A stretch of 42,929 bases of DNA. Source: Faeciplasma avium (GTDB lineage Bacteria; Bacillota; Clostridia; Oscillospirales; Ruminococcaceae). The notes under the pieces are model-generated. The model saw only the letters and a list, made by a program, of their open reading frames with translations. It did not search any database and had not been told where the DNA came from. The stretch spans positions 1 through 42,929 of the forward strand of contig DVOL01000012.1 in NCBI GenBank assembly GCA_018713505.1, given 5' to 3'. A program made the position numbers and the translations under genes. Shown piece after piece: positions 32,605-41,691 of the stretch (the first letter of the stretch is position 1; every line of letters begins with the position of its first letter).

Positions 32605-32647
32605 ACCAATTTTAGGGTTTTGACGGCTGATTTTCACCCTCCGGCTT

Positions 32648-33889
32648 TTAAGAATCGGAATCCTCAAGACCGTCGGGGAGGGCGTCCTCACCGCTGTCAG
32701 CCGAGCCTATGCTGACTCCCGGCATGGAGTAGTAGCTGTTGTCGGTAGGCATATTCTTCCTGCGGAGCCTTGTCTCGACTATCGAGTTGATGGTGTCAAA
32801 TATGACGGCGAAGAGAGGCACTCCTATTATCATTCCGACAACTCCGAACAGTCCTCCGCATATCAGTATCGCAAACAGCACCCAGAAGGAGGAAAGCCCT
32901 ATTTTGTTTCCTAGAATCTTAGGCTCTATCACATTGGCGTCCAGCTGCTGCAAAGCTATTATAAATAGTATAAACCATATCACCTTGCCGGGGTCGGCTA
33001 TAAGCACCAGAACGGCGGAGGGTATCGCTCCGATAAACGGACCGAAAACCGGGATTATGTTTGTCGTTCCGATGATAATCGCTATAAGCATGGCATACGG
33101 CATCTTGAATATCATCATAAACAGCCCGCAGAGGAGTCCTATGAGCAAGGAGTCCAATATCTTGCCGTAGATGAAGCTGAGGAAGGCGTGGTTTGTGTTG
33201 GAGGTAATTGAAAAGATGCTGTGATAGGTCTTTTCCGAGAACAAGGCCACGATTATCCTTTTAGCCTGAGCCTGTAAAAGCTCCTTGCTGAAAAGAAAGT
33301 ATATCGCCAGGATGAAGCCGAAGAAGAAGTTTTTAACCGAGTTTGCAAAGTCCAAAACCGATGTCAAAAGGTTTCTTAGCTGCGGCACGAGTCCGTTTAT
33401 CAGCTGACCCAGGTTTCTTGTCAGCTCATCCAGCTGGTTTGTGACGACATTTGCAATGCTCGGGTTGTCGTCAAGGATTTTAACTATCCAGCTCTCCGCC
33501 TGAGGAAGAGCCTCGTTCATAAGACCGTCATAGATTCCCGGGATGTTTGAAATCAGCTCTGGGATTACTGAAAGAATTATCGCCGCAATAGCCGCTATGA
33601 ATATCACCGAGGCGCAGACTACCCCAATTGCCCTGGCGACACGGGGTGCGGGTCTTTTTTTAAACACCCTGCGGTTTAAAAAGCCCTCCGTCTTTTTCAT
33701 AATCGGGTTCATGATAAAGGCTATCACCATTCCCCAGATTACCGGCGAGAATATGTGGGAGATGCTTGACACCAGCGACTTGACGATGTCCCACTGGAAA
33801 ATCACCACGATGATAACAAGCGTCAGCATCACAAAGGCGAAGCAGTATTTGAAAATCTTATTGTATTTTTTGTCGTTAAAAACCTTCAT
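32648..33889 (-). CDS. AI-2E family transporter (permease)
   Basis: 413 residues with about eight membrane segments and the family pattern: a pair of N-terminal segments (FAFVMLTLVIIVVIFQWDIV; IFSPVIWGMVIAFIMNPI), a long amphipathic middle region, and the C-terminal GTTNIIPVFGPFIGAIPSA and LGNKIGLSSFWVLFAILICG. The C-terminus is a soluble Asp/Ser-rich tail. Members are called AI-2E or YdiK/PerM-like; some carry autoinducers or ions, many are uncharacterised. Monocistronic. Confidence 0.92.
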   Translation of the reverse strand: MKVFNDKKYNKIFKYCFAFVMLTLVIIVVIFQWDIVKSLVSSISHIFSPVIWGMVIAFIMNPIMKKTEGFLNRRVFKKRPAPRVARAIGVVCASVIFIAAIAAIILSVIPELISNIPGIYDGLMNEALPQAESWIVKILDDNPSIANVVTNQLDELTRNLGQLINGLVPQLRNLLTSVLDFANSVKNFFFGFILAIYFLFSKELLQAQAKRIIVALFSEKTYHSIFSITSNTNHAFLSFIYGKILDSLLIGLLCGLFMMIFKMPYAMLIAIIIGTTNIIPVFGPFIGAIPSAVLVLIADPGKVIWFILFIIALQQLDANVIEPKILGNKIGLSSFWVLFAILICGGLFGVVGMIIGVPLFAVIFDTINSIVETRLRRKNMPTDNSYYSMPGVSIGSADSGEDALPDGLEDSDS

Positions 33890-33990
33890 CCCGGCATCCT
33901 TTCGTATCTATCAAGCAGGATTATTGGCTGTTTTATGAAGCTGTATGCCGCTCCTGGCTGGATTATGATTATAATTATGAACATAAAAAC

Positions 33991-34020
33991 AGTATACACC
34001 ATAAATATGCAGTATGTAAA
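33991..34020 (-). promoter_or_regulatory. promoter of the AI-2E permease gene
   Basis: Minus strand TTTACA (34020-34015) and TATACT (33996-33991) with an 18-base spacer, about 100 bases before the start. The surrounding bases are AT-rich. Confidence 0.5.
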
Positions 34021-34096
34021 GACTTTTAATATATATTTAATCTCGATTTTGGAATAAATTTAATCTTGGATTTCTATTTTCTTTTGGACCTCTTTA

Positions 34097-34105
34097 TGAT
34101 ATAAT
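34097..34105 (+). promoter_or_regulatory. extended -10 promoter before the helicase gene
   Basis: TGATATAAT at 34097-34105 is a full -10 with the TG extension. The -35 is weak. It would give a leader of about 205 bases. Confidence 0.55.
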
Positions 34106-34316
34106 AAAGCTCAACTGATTTGCGTTTGAGATTTATTAGGGAGCCTTTGCCTTTTGGACGAAGTCGCCGCAAGCGGCAAAACGCAAGACTCCCGGCTTGA
34201 TAAGCCCTTAGGAACGGCTATGAAAAGCATTTTCGGTCAACGGCAGAAAATCTGGGCTAGATAAGCTCCTTGACCTTTACCGCTCGGGCGGAGACTAATA
34301 CAATCCGGAGGATGGC
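34106..34316 (+). promoter_or_regulatory. long, possibly structured leader of the helicase gene
   Basis: The leader can form several helices: GGGAG near 34140 with CTCCC near 34190, enclosing GCCG/CGGC; GGCTT/AAGCC around 34194-34206; and AGCCC with GGGCT further on. No riboswitch class was recognised. It may be a cis-acting element or an independent small RNA; only structure is visible. Confidence 0.35.
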
Positions 34317-36668
34317 ATGACAGAAAAAGAATACAGCAGGATAAAGGCTCTGTGCCTTGACAGATATTTTTGCAGACTCAATCCAGTGCAGAGGGAGGCT
34401 GTCTACACGATAAACGGGCCCCTTTTGATTCTGGCTGGAGCTGGAAGCGGAAAGACCACGGTCCTAGTCAACCGTGTCGCTAATATGGTATACTTCGGGA
34501 ACGCCTACAGCGACAACACCGGCTATGACAGTCTCGCCGACGGGGACGAGGCCTTCCTAAGAGCATACGCCTCGCAGGAGTCCGACGACAGCGACAGGCT
34601 GAGGTCGATAATAGCCAGAGACTGCGTAAAGCCCTGGAACATCCTTGCCATAACCTTTACTAACAAGGCGGCGGGGGAGCTAAGGGAGAGGCTTGACAGA
34701 ATGCTTCAGGGAGCCGCACAGGGGATAGTTGCGGCGACCTTCCACTCGGCCTGCGTGAGGATTCTTAGAAGGGAGATTTCCGTTCTTGGCTACACCGGCA
34801 GCTTCACGATATACGACACCGACGATTCCGTAAGGCTGATAAAGGACTGCATGAAGGAGCTTAACATCTCCGATAAAATGCTGCCGCCAAGGTCGGTGCT
34901 ATCAGAAATATCCTCGGCAAAGGAGTCAAGCTGCGGCGTTGACGAGTACGCAAGGCTCTCGGCTGACGATTATAGAAGGCAGCTGATAGCAAAAATCTAC
35001 AGCCTGTATCAGAAAAGGCTTTTTGAGTCCAACTCGGTGGATTTTGACGACATCATACTGCTTACCGTCAGGCTGTTCGAGGAAAACCCTGATATCCTCC
35101 AGCACTACAGAAGGCTCTATAAATACATACTCGTAGACGAGTATCAGGACACCAACACGATTCAGTACAGGCTCTGTTCGCTTCTTAGCTCGGAAAACGG
35201 CAACATCTGCGTGGTAGGAGACGACGACCAGAGCATCTACAAGTTCAGGGGAGCCACCATCGAGAACATCCTCAGCTTTGAAAAAAGGTACAAAAACGCC
35301 GTGGTGATAAGGCTAGAGCAAAACTACAGGTCCACCCAGAACATCCTTACAAGCGCAAACGAGGTCATTAAAAACAACCGTGGCAGAAAGGGAAAGAGGC
35401 TCTGGACAGACCTAGGAGACGGCGAGAGGGTGACGGTTTTCAGCGCTGAGGACGAGCGCTCCGAGGCTAGGATGGTGGTAGAGCGGATTCTTGAGTCGGT
35501 AAGGTCGGGCGGCAGGTATTCCGACAACGCCGTTTTATACAGGATGAACGCCCAGTCAAACGCCATAGAGCAGGCTCTGATAGCGGGAGGAGTCTCGGCT
35601 TACAGAGTCTACGGCGGCGTCAAGTTCTACGACCGCAAGGAGGTAAAGGACATCATCGCCTATCTCTCGGTTATAAACAACGGCTCCGACTCGGTAAGGC
35701 TGAAAAGGATTATAAACGAGCCTAAAAGAGGGATAGGTCAGCAGAGCGTCGAGCTTCTTGAGAGAATATCCCAGAGCTTAGGAGAATCCATGCTTGAGGT
35801 CATGAGAACGAGCGCAGAGCTTCCGATGCTTCAAAGGGCGTCGTCAAGGATGACAGAGTTTTACAGCATGATAGAGGCTCTCAGGGAAAAGAGCGAGCTT
35901 TTGCCGCTTCCCGAGCTTTTAGACGAGCTTCTTGAGGACAGCGGATACCTAGATATGCTCAAATCCCAGGGCGACGAGGGCAGCCAGAGGCTTGAAAACA
36001 TAAACGAGCTTAAATCCACGATGGCAAAATACGCAGAGAACGAGTCAGAGCCGAGCCTTTCGGGCTTTTTGGAGGAGATATCGCTCTACACCGACATCGA
36101 CGAGATGAACCCTGAGGACGACGCCGTCTCGCTGATGACAATACACTCCGCAAAGGGACTTGAGTTTAACAATGTCTTTGTCGTGGGGATGGAGGAAAAC
36201 ATCTTCCCAAGCTCAAGGAGCCTGTCCGAGGCGGACATCGAGGAGGAAAGAAGGCTTTGCTATGTGGCGATAACCAGGGCAAGAAGAAGGCTCACTCTGT
36301 CCCATGCCGGAAAAAGGATGCTGTTCGGAAACACCTCCTTTAACCCTCCCTCAAGATTTTTGGGCGAGCTTCCAAGGGAGTGCATAACAAAAGCGGGGGA
36401 GGAGCCGGCTGTAAGGAGCAGGGAGGCCTCCGGGGGCGGCTCCGGCACGGCTGGCTTCAGGGCTGCAATGAGCGGCCTTAAGGACAAACGGGTCAGCCAG
36501 CAGACGCAGGAGTTTTCCGTCGGCGAGAGGGTCGGGCATAACATCTTCGGCGAGGGAACCGTTCTTTCCGTCACGAAGATGTCCGGCGATTTGCTTCTTG
36601 AGATAGCCTTCGACAGGATAGGCACTAAAAGGATAATGGCGAACTTTGCAAGGCTTAAAAAGCTTTGA
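34317..36668 (+). CDS. pcrA: PcrA/UvrD-type DNA helicase
   Basis: 783 residues, a superfamily 1A helicase used in repair and in clearing recombination intermediates. Motifs in order: LNPVQREAV (Q motif), GAGSGKTT (I), FTNKAAGELRERL (Ia), VDEYQDTN (II), GDDDQSIYKFRGA (III), EQNYRS (IV), MTIHSAKGLEF (V), and VAITRARRRLTL (VI). About 50 extra residues lie between motifs I and Ia. The C-terminus ends with a small Tudor-like domain (VGERVGHNIFGEGTVLSV). It heads a group with the next two genes. Confidence 0.95.
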   Translation: MTEKEYSRIKALCLDRYFCRLNPVQREAVYTINGPLLILAGAGSGKTTVLVNRVANMVYFGNAYSDNTGYDSLADGDEAFLRAYASQESDDSDRLRSIIARDCVKPWNILAITFTNKAAGELRERLDRMLQGAAQGIVAATFHSACVRILRREISVLGYTGSFTIYDTDDSVRLIKDCMKELNISDKMLPPRSVLSEISSAKESSCGVDEYARLSADDYRRQLIAKIYSLYQKRLFESNSVDFDDIILLTVRLFEENPDILQHYRRLYKYILVDEYQDTNTIQYRLCSLLSSENGNICVVGDDDQSIYKFRGATIENILSFEKRYKNAVVIRLEQNYRSTQNILTSANEVIKNNRGRKGKRLWTDLGDGERVTVFSAEDERSEARMVVERILESVRSGGRYSDNAVLYRMNAQSNAIEQALIAGGVSAYRVYGGVKFYDRKEVKDIIAYLSVINNGSDSVRLKRIINEPKRGIGQQSVELLERISQSLGESMLEVMRTSAELPMLQRASSRMTEFYSMIEALREKSELLPLPELLDELLEDSGYLDMLKSQGDEGSQRLENINELKSTMAKYAENESEPSLSGFLEEISLYTDIDEMNPEDDAVSLMTIHSAKGLEFNNVFVVGMEENIFPSSRSLSEADIEEERRLCYVAITRARRRLTLSHAGKRMLFGNTSFNPPSRFLGELPRECITKAGEEPAVRSREASGGGSGTAGFRAAMSGLKDKRVSQQTQEFSVGERVGHNIFGEGTVLSVTKMSGDLLLEIAFDRIGTKRIMANFARLKKL

Positions 36669-36692
36669 CGGATGAATTAAGGGGGAAATCGG

Positions 36693-37283
36693 ATGGCAAG
36701 AAACAGCTGGTATTTTGAGCCGGGCATACATATTGACGACAGGTACGAGGCTAAGATTTTAATAGCATATTTTCTCTGGCAGATGGCAATGCCGGTGACA
36801 AGGGCGCAGCTTGACGAGATTTTCACGCTTGACGGCTCTGTGAACTACTTTCTTTACTCAGAGGCTGTAGAGCAGATGATAGAGTCCGGGCTGATAGTGG
36901 TTGAAAACCGGGACGGCAAGGAGGTCTACATCCTCACCGAGAGGGCGAAGCACGGCGCAAACGACTTCAAGCGGATGGTGCCAAAAAGCACAAGGGACAG
37001 GATTTTGTCCACCGGGATGAAGTTCTTTGCCAAGCTTAAAAACGACAACGATGTCAAGCTCAGCGTCGAGAAGGAGAGCATCGGCTACACCGTCTCCTGC
37101 CGCTGTACCGAGGGCGAGCTTGTCCTGATGGAGCTAAAGCTCTTTGCCCTTGACGAGGACCAGGCGAATGTCCTAAAGCAGAAGATAGAGAAAAATCCTG
37201 CGGCGTTTTACTCCAAGGTAATAGATTACGCCGTTGACAACGAGGACTACAATCCAAATCCCAAGGAGGTAAACGACCTTTGA
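36693..37283 (+). CDS. DUF4364-like protein
   Basis: 196 residues. The N-terminal part resembles a winged-helix domain (ILIAYFLWQMAMPVTRAQLD ... QMIESGLIVVENRDGKEVY), the C-terminal ~90 residues a separate beta-rich domain. This matches DUF4364 proteins of Clostridia, whose role is unknown. It lies 24 bases after pcrA and overlaps the next gene by four bases (TTGA). Confidence 0.8.
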   Translation: MARNSWYFEPGIHIDDRYEAKILIAYFLWQMAMPVTRAQLDEIFTLDGSVNYFLYSEAVEQMIESGLIVVENRDGKEVYILTERAKHGANDFKRMVPKSTRDRILSTGMKFFAKLKNDNDVKLSVEKESIGYTVSCRCTEGELVLMELKLFALDEDQANVLKQKIEKNPAAFYSKVIDYAVDNEDYNPNPKEVNDL

Positions 37284-37876
37284 GCAGTATAAGCTTTTTT
37301 GCGCTGGTTTCGAGGATGAAGTATATAAACCGCTGGGGGCTTATGAGAAACAGCCGTCAGGAGAATATCGCCGAGCATACTCTGGAGACGGCGTATCTCA
37401 CCCATTTGCTCTGCGAGCTTAGAAACCTCTCCGGCGAGACGGGGGTGGACACCGAAAGAGCGGTCATGCTGGCGCTTTACCACGACCTCCCCGAGATAAT
37501 TACCGGGGACCTTCCGACCCCTGTGAAATACTCCTCCAAGGGACTTTTGGACGCCTACAGGGAGTCCGAAAGAGCCGCCGTGAGGACGCTTATAGGCTCT
37601 CTGCCCGATTACCTCGCTCCACGCTACGAGGGATATCTTGAGCCTGAGCCTACAGAGGATACCGTCGAGCTGCTAAAAATAGTAAAGGCTGCCGACAAGC
37701 TGTCTGCGCTGATAAAGTGCATAGAGGAAAGAAGGTCAGGCAACACCGATTTTTCCCAGGCGGAGAGGCAGACTCTGGAAAGCCTTAAAGCCATGGGAAT
37801 GAGCGAGGTCGAGCTTTTCCTCAGGGATTATCTTCCCGCCTACGAGATGACCCTTGACGAGCAGACCAGGGTCTGA
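37280..37876 (+). CDS. HD-domain 5'-nucleotidase, YfbR-like
   Basis: 198 residues with the HD metal residues: His in AEHTLETAYL, HD in ALYHDLPEI, and Asp in VKAADKLSALIKC. The start FFALVSRMKYINRWGLMRN is typical of YfbR-type deoxyribonucleoside 5'-monophosphatases. TTG start overlapping the previous stop by four bases, with AAGGAGGT nine bases upstream. Confidence 0.9.
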   Translation: MSSISFFALVSRMKYINRWGLMRNSRQENIAEHTLETAYLTHLLCELRNLSGETGVDTERAVMLALYHDLPEIITGDLPTPVKYSSKGLLDAYRESERAAVRTLIGSLPDYLAPRYEGYLEPEPTEDTVELLKIVKAADKLSALIKCIEERRSGNTDFSQAERQTLESLKAMGMSEVELFLRDYLPAYEMTLDEQTRV

Positions 37877-37887
37877 ACGGTTTTTTT
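37862..37887 (+). terminator. terminator at the end of the YfbR-like gene
   Basis: CAGAC (37862-37866) pairs with GTCTG (37871-37875) over the stop codon, then seven T at 37881-37887. The stem is short. Confidence 0.45.
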
Positions 37888-37897
37888 AAATTACTTA

Positions 37898-37926
37898 TTG
37901 ATTTTTTAATTAAAATGCTATATCAT
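37898..37926 (+). promoter_or_regulatory. promoter of the CDF transporter gene
   Basis: TTGATT at 37898-37903 and TATCAT at 37921-37926, 17-base spacer. Confidence 0.6.
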
Positions 37927-37953
37927 TATATGTGATGTGTGAGGGTGAATGTT

Positions 37954-39111
37954 TTGATAGAACGCCTTTTGGTAAAGGACTATAAAAACACCGGCGACCC
38001 GCAGGTGAGGGCGAGATACGGAACTGCGGCTGGGCTGTTCGGAATAGCCACGAATCTTATTCTTTTCGCTCTGAAGCTGACTATAGGACTGCTCTCGGGA
38101 AGCATAACCATAGTGGCGGAGGCTGTCAACAACCTTTCTGACGCCGCCTCCTCGGTGCTTACTATGATAGGCTTCAGGCTCTCAAACCGCCCTGCCGACA
38201 AGGACCACCCCTTCGGCCACGCAAGGTATGAGCAGATAACGGCGTTCATAGTTGCGCTTTTCGTCCTGTCGATAGGAGTGCTCTTTGCAAAAAGCTCTGT
38301 CGACAAGATAATATCCCCTGGGGAGCTTACGATCAGCCCGGCGACCATAGCCGTGCTTGTTGCGGCGGTGATAATAAAGCTCTGGCAGATGCTGACCTAC
38401 AGGAGGATGGCAGGGCTTATAGACTCCATGGCTCTTAGAGCCACCGCCATGGACTCAAGAAACGACGCCATATCCACGCTGTCCGTGCTTTTCAGCATGG
38501 TGCTTATGAAGCTCTTTGATGTGAATTTAGACGGCTATGTCGGGCTTTTGGTATCGGTATTCGTGATAATCTCCGCTATAGGGATGGTGAGGTCCTCGCT
38601 GGGACCGATGCTTGGAGAGCCTCCCACCAAGGAGCAGGTCGACGCCATATGCTCCCTTATAGACGGCAACGAGGACATTCTAGGCAGGCACGACCTCATA
38701 ATCCACAGCTACGGAGCGGGAGCGGCGTTTGCCTCCATACATATAGAGTTTGACGCTAAAAAGGACATCATAAAAATCCACGACCTTGTCGACAACATAG
38801 AAAGGGAGGCGTACTCCAAGCTGGGGATTTCGCTCACCGTTCACATGGACCCTGTGGATGTCTCAAATCCCCTCAGGCATAAGCTCTACGAGCTGACGGC
38901 GGCGGGGCTTCATAAATTTGACCCGGAGCTAAGATTCCACGATTTTAGGCTGGTTGACGGTCCTACCCACACAAATGTGCTGTTTGACATTGTGGAGCCG
39001 TTCGGCAAAAGCTACGACCTCGATAAGCTAAGAGAGCTATTGTCAAAGGAGTTTTCCTCGGTCGAGGGCAGGTTTTACTTTGTAATTAATGTAGATAAGA
39101 AGCTGGATTAG
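37954..39111 (+). CDS. cation diffusion facilitator (CDF) transporter
   Basis: A metal/proton antiporter of about 385 residues with six membrane segments. VAEAVNNLSDAASSVLTMIG (TM2) and KDHPFGHARYEQI are the family signature; TM5 has AMDSRNDAISTLSVL. The C-terminal cytoplasmic metal-sensing domain follows (SIHIEFDAKKD, TVHMDPVD). The TTG at 37954 follows GAGGGTG and gives IERLLVKDYKNT, like relatives; GTG codons at 37939 and 37945 are possible. It is followed at 16 bases by the DUF3810-like gene. Metal (Zn, Mn or Fe) cannot be read. Confidence 0.93.
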   Translation: MIERLLVKDYKNTGDPQVRARYGTAAGLFGIATNLILFALKLTIGLLSGSITIVAEAVNNLSDAASSVLTMIGFRLSNRPADKDHPFGHARYEQITAFIVALFVLSIGVLFAKSSVDKIISPGELTISPATIAVLVAAVIIKLWQMLTYRRMAGLIDSMALRATAMDSRNDAISTLSVLFSMVLMKLFDVNLDGYVGLLVSVFVIISAIGMVRSSLGPMLGEPPTKEQVDAICSLIDGNEDILGRHDLIIHSYGAGAAFASIHIEFDAKKDIIKIHDLVDNIEREAYSKLGISLTVHMDPVDVSNPLRHKLYELTAAGLHKFDPELRFHDFRLVDGPTHTNVLFDIVEPFGKSYDLDKLRELLSKEFSSVEGRFYFVINVDKKLD

Positions 39112-39127
39112 TCCGGGAGGTATTTCG

Positions 39128-40273
39128 ATGAGAGGACAAAGGGCTATAAAACGGGGGACGGTCATTTTAATAGCCGGCTTCGCCTTCTTTGCAGCTTTAA
39201 ATATTTTGGCGAGGCTGAGCACTCAGTTTTCCGACTTTTATGTCGGGAAGATATATCCCGTGATATCAACTCCCTTTATCTTTTTGTCGGGGCTTCTTCC
39301 CTTTTCGCTGGGGGAGCTTATGATTGCCTTGGCGGTTGCGGCGTTTTTTCTCGGAATCCCCGCTCTTGTTCTGTTTCTCGTATTAAAAAGACGCTCGGCA
39401 GGGCTTAGAAAAAGGGTGCTTCTTAAACTTTCCAAAACCGTTTTATGGATAGCTCTTTACATCTTTGCCACTGAGACCCTTGGCTGCTTCATAATGTATC
39501 AGTGCTCCACCTTTTCTGACAGATACCTTCCCGCCTCAGAGCACACAAACGAGCTTCTTCTTGACACCCTAGGAGCGGTTGCAAAAAGGCTTGGCGAGCT
39601 GTCGGATGAATTTGAAAGGGACGGAGAGGGCTACATAGTCCTAAAGACGCAGGATTACATCGAGGACTGCAAGACAGCCATGAGCCAGCTTGCCGGCGAG
39701 TACCCGATGCTGTCAGGCTATTATCCTAGTCCCAAGCCGATAATTTCCTCCTACTTTATGTCTCAGCAGGGGATAATAGGGTTATACATACCCTTTGCCT
39801 TCGAGGCGACCTATAACAGGGACACTCAGGATATCTCAAAGCCCTGCACCCTCTGCCACGAGCTTTCCCATCTCAAGGGAGTCATACAGGAGGACGAGGC
39901 GAGCTTTGTTGCGATTTTAGCCTGCACCCGCTCAGAAAACACGGCTCTTAGGTACAGCGCATATCTTGACGCCTTTTATTACCTCTACTCAAACGCCTCC
40001 GAGCTTTTGGGAACGGAGTACGAGCCTATGCTGAGAGAGGCTGTGTCAGAGGTCCCGGATGCGGTCTGGGAGAAGGACCTTTACTCCTACCGGGCTGACT
40101 ACTGGGAGACCAACAGCGACAAGGAGATAATCCCCACCGAGACGGTTCAGGCGGTCTCCGAGGCGCTGACAGACGCTATGCTGAAGTCGAACGATGTCGA
40201 GGAGGGTATACTCATCTACTACCGTGTGACCGAGCTTCTTATGGATTATTACGCTTTGAATCAAAGCATTTAA
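39128..40273 (+). CDS. DUF3810-like membrane protein with HExxH-type motif
   Basis: 381 residues. Three N-terminal membrane segments up to about residue 125 are followed by a large soluble domain with CHELSHLKGVIQEDEASFVA, a zinc-peptidase-like HELSH motif plus downstream acidic residues. This is the DUF3810 pattern; a membrane metalloprotease is inferred but not proved. GGGAGG precedes the ATG. It lies between the CDF gene and the xylanase with short gaps. Confidence 0.85.
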   Translation: MRGQRAIKRGTVILIAGFAFFAALNILARLSTQFSDFYVGKIYPVISTPFIFLSGLLPFSLGELMIALAVAAFFLGIPALVLFLVLKRRSAGLRKRVLLKLSKTVLWIALYIFATETLGCFIMYQCSTFSDRYLPASEHTNELLLDTLGAVAKRLGELSDEFERDGEGYIVLKTQDYIEDCKTAMSQLAGEYPMLSGYYPSPKPIISSYFMSQQGIIGLYIPFAFEATYNRDTQDISKPCTLCHELSHLKGVIQEDEASFVAILACTRSENTALRYSAYLDAFYYLYSNASELLGTEYEPMLREAVSEVPDAVWEKDLYSYRADYWETNSDKEIIPTETVQAVSEALTDAMLKSNDVEEGILIYYRVTELLMDYYALNQSI

Positions 40274-40298
40274 TTTTAAAAGGAAAAGAGGATTTGAT

Positions 40299-41438
40299 AT
40301 GAAAGTCAAAAATTCGCTAAGACTGCTGGCGGCAGTGACCTCGCTTGCTATGCTTGTCTCCTGCGGCGAAAGCCGTCCCGAGTATGCATATGACGCCGAG
40401 ACGCCCTCCCTTTACGAGGCGTATTCCGATTATTTCCATATCGGAGCGGCTATAAACTCCTGGGACCTCACCGACCAGACAAGCGACAGGTTTAACCTCC
40501 TTGTCAAGCACTACGACACCTTTGTCATGGAGAACGAGACCAAGCCCGACCAGATTCACCCCACCGAGGACACCTACAACTTCGGTCCGACCGACGCCTT
40601 TGTCGAGTTCGGCGAGGCAAACGGCAAGATACTCCGTGGGCATACGCTAGTATGGCACAGCCAGTGCCCGCAGTGGTTCTTTGAGGACAACGGTCAGGAG
40701 GCGTCAGCAGACCTTTTAGTCCAGAGGATGAAGGACCACATCACCACGATAGTCTCGAGATACAAGGGCAGGATAGACACCTGGGATGTCTGCAACGAGG
40801 TGCTTGACGGCGGCGGAATGCGCTTTTCCGACTGGATTAAGATAGTCGGCGACTACGACGGGGACGGCGATAAGTACGACTTTATCGAGATAGCCTTCGA
40901 GACCGCAAGGGAGGCTGACCCCGACGCCAGGCTGATAATCAACGACTACAGCCTTGAAAGCGACTCCAACAAGGCGATAAAGATGTACAGCATGGTCAAG
41001 TCTATGCTTGAGGAGGGCGTCCCGGTCGACGGCGTGGGACTCCAGATGCATGTGGGAATCGATATGGATGTCGAGGCGGCAAGAGAGAATATCAAGATTC
41101 TGGCAAGGCTCAAGGAGATAAACCCCGACTTCGTGATTGAGGTCACCGAGCTGGATATGTCCTGCTATTCCTGGAACGACAGCTCCACCGAGATAAACTT
41201 CAGCAAGATAGAGGACGATTTCAACGCCAAGTATGTCGAGCTGTTTGAGATGTTCATAGACCTCGCCGAGGAGGGGCTTCTTGACTCGGTTGTGTTCTGG
41301 GGCTTCAACGACGGCGACACCTGGCTCAACGGCTACCCGGTAGAGGGCAGGACAAACTATCCATTCCTTATGGACGCCGAGTATAGGCTCAAGTCCGCCT
41401 TCTGGGAGGTCGTCGAGCTTCCCGGAAAGAAAAGCTGA
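40299..41438 (+). CDS. GH10 endo-1,4-beta-xylanase, lipoprotein
   Basis: 379 residues. A lipoprotein signal (LAMLVSCGES) places it on the outside of the membrane. The GH10 barrel has KPDQIHPTEDTYNF, LRGHTLVWHSQCPQWF, the acid/base E167 in TWDVCNEVLD, and the nucleophile E284 in EVTELDM, with FWGFNDGDTWLNGYP near the end. No carbohydrate-binding module or dockerin is present. It hydrolyses xylan to short oligomers and pairs in function with the esterase lipoprotein at 17406-18374. Confidence 0.95.
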   Translation: MKVKNSLRLLAAVTSLAMLVSCGESRPEYAYDAETPSLYEAYSDYFHIGAAINSWDLTDQTSDRFNLLVKHYDTFVMENETKPDQIHPTEDTYNFGPTDAFVEFGEANGKILRGHTLVWHSQCPQWFFEDNGQEASADLLVQRMKDHITTIVSRYKGRIDTWDVCNEVLDGGGMRFSDWIKIVGDYDGDGDKYDFIEIAFETAREADPDARLIINDYSLESDSNKAIKMYSMVKSMLEEGVPVDGVGLQMHVGIDMDVEAARENIKILARLKEINPDFVIEVTELDMSCYSWNDSSTEINFSKIEDDFNAKYVELFEMFIDLAEEGLLDSVVFWGFNDGDTWLNGYPVEGRTNYPFLMDAEYRLKSAFWEVVELPGKKS

Positions 41439-41504
41439 GCCGTGGCTGGGTTAATTATATTATATTAAAGACGCCTTGAATACTGTTTAATATTTTAATA
41501 TCAC

Positions 41505-41541
41505 GGAGGAGACGGCGGCGCCCGTCCCCTCCTGGTTTTTT
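41505..41541 (+). terminator. terminator of the xylanase gene
   Basis: GGAGGAGACGG (41505-41515) pairs with CCGTCCCCTCC (41522-41532), one mismatch, then TGG and six T. Upstream from 41450 to 41504 is AT-rich filler. Confidence 0.85.
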
Positions 41542-41621
41542 CCTGCAAATAGTTAAAACCACGCTTTTTTGCGGATTGTCGGGTCTTATAAGACTTACAT
41601 TGATTATTTTTACAAAATCTA

Positions 41622-41650
41622 TTGACTTTTAATTTTCTGAGTGCTACAAT
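41622..41650 (+). promoter_or_regulatory. promoter of the first secreted-protein gene
   Basis: TTGACT at 41622-41627 and TACAAT at 41645-41650, 17-base spacer, 42 bases before the start codon. Confidence 0.8.
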
Positions 41651-41691
41651 GAAGCTGGCGAATTTTTTATTATTTTTAGGAGGAAAACAAA

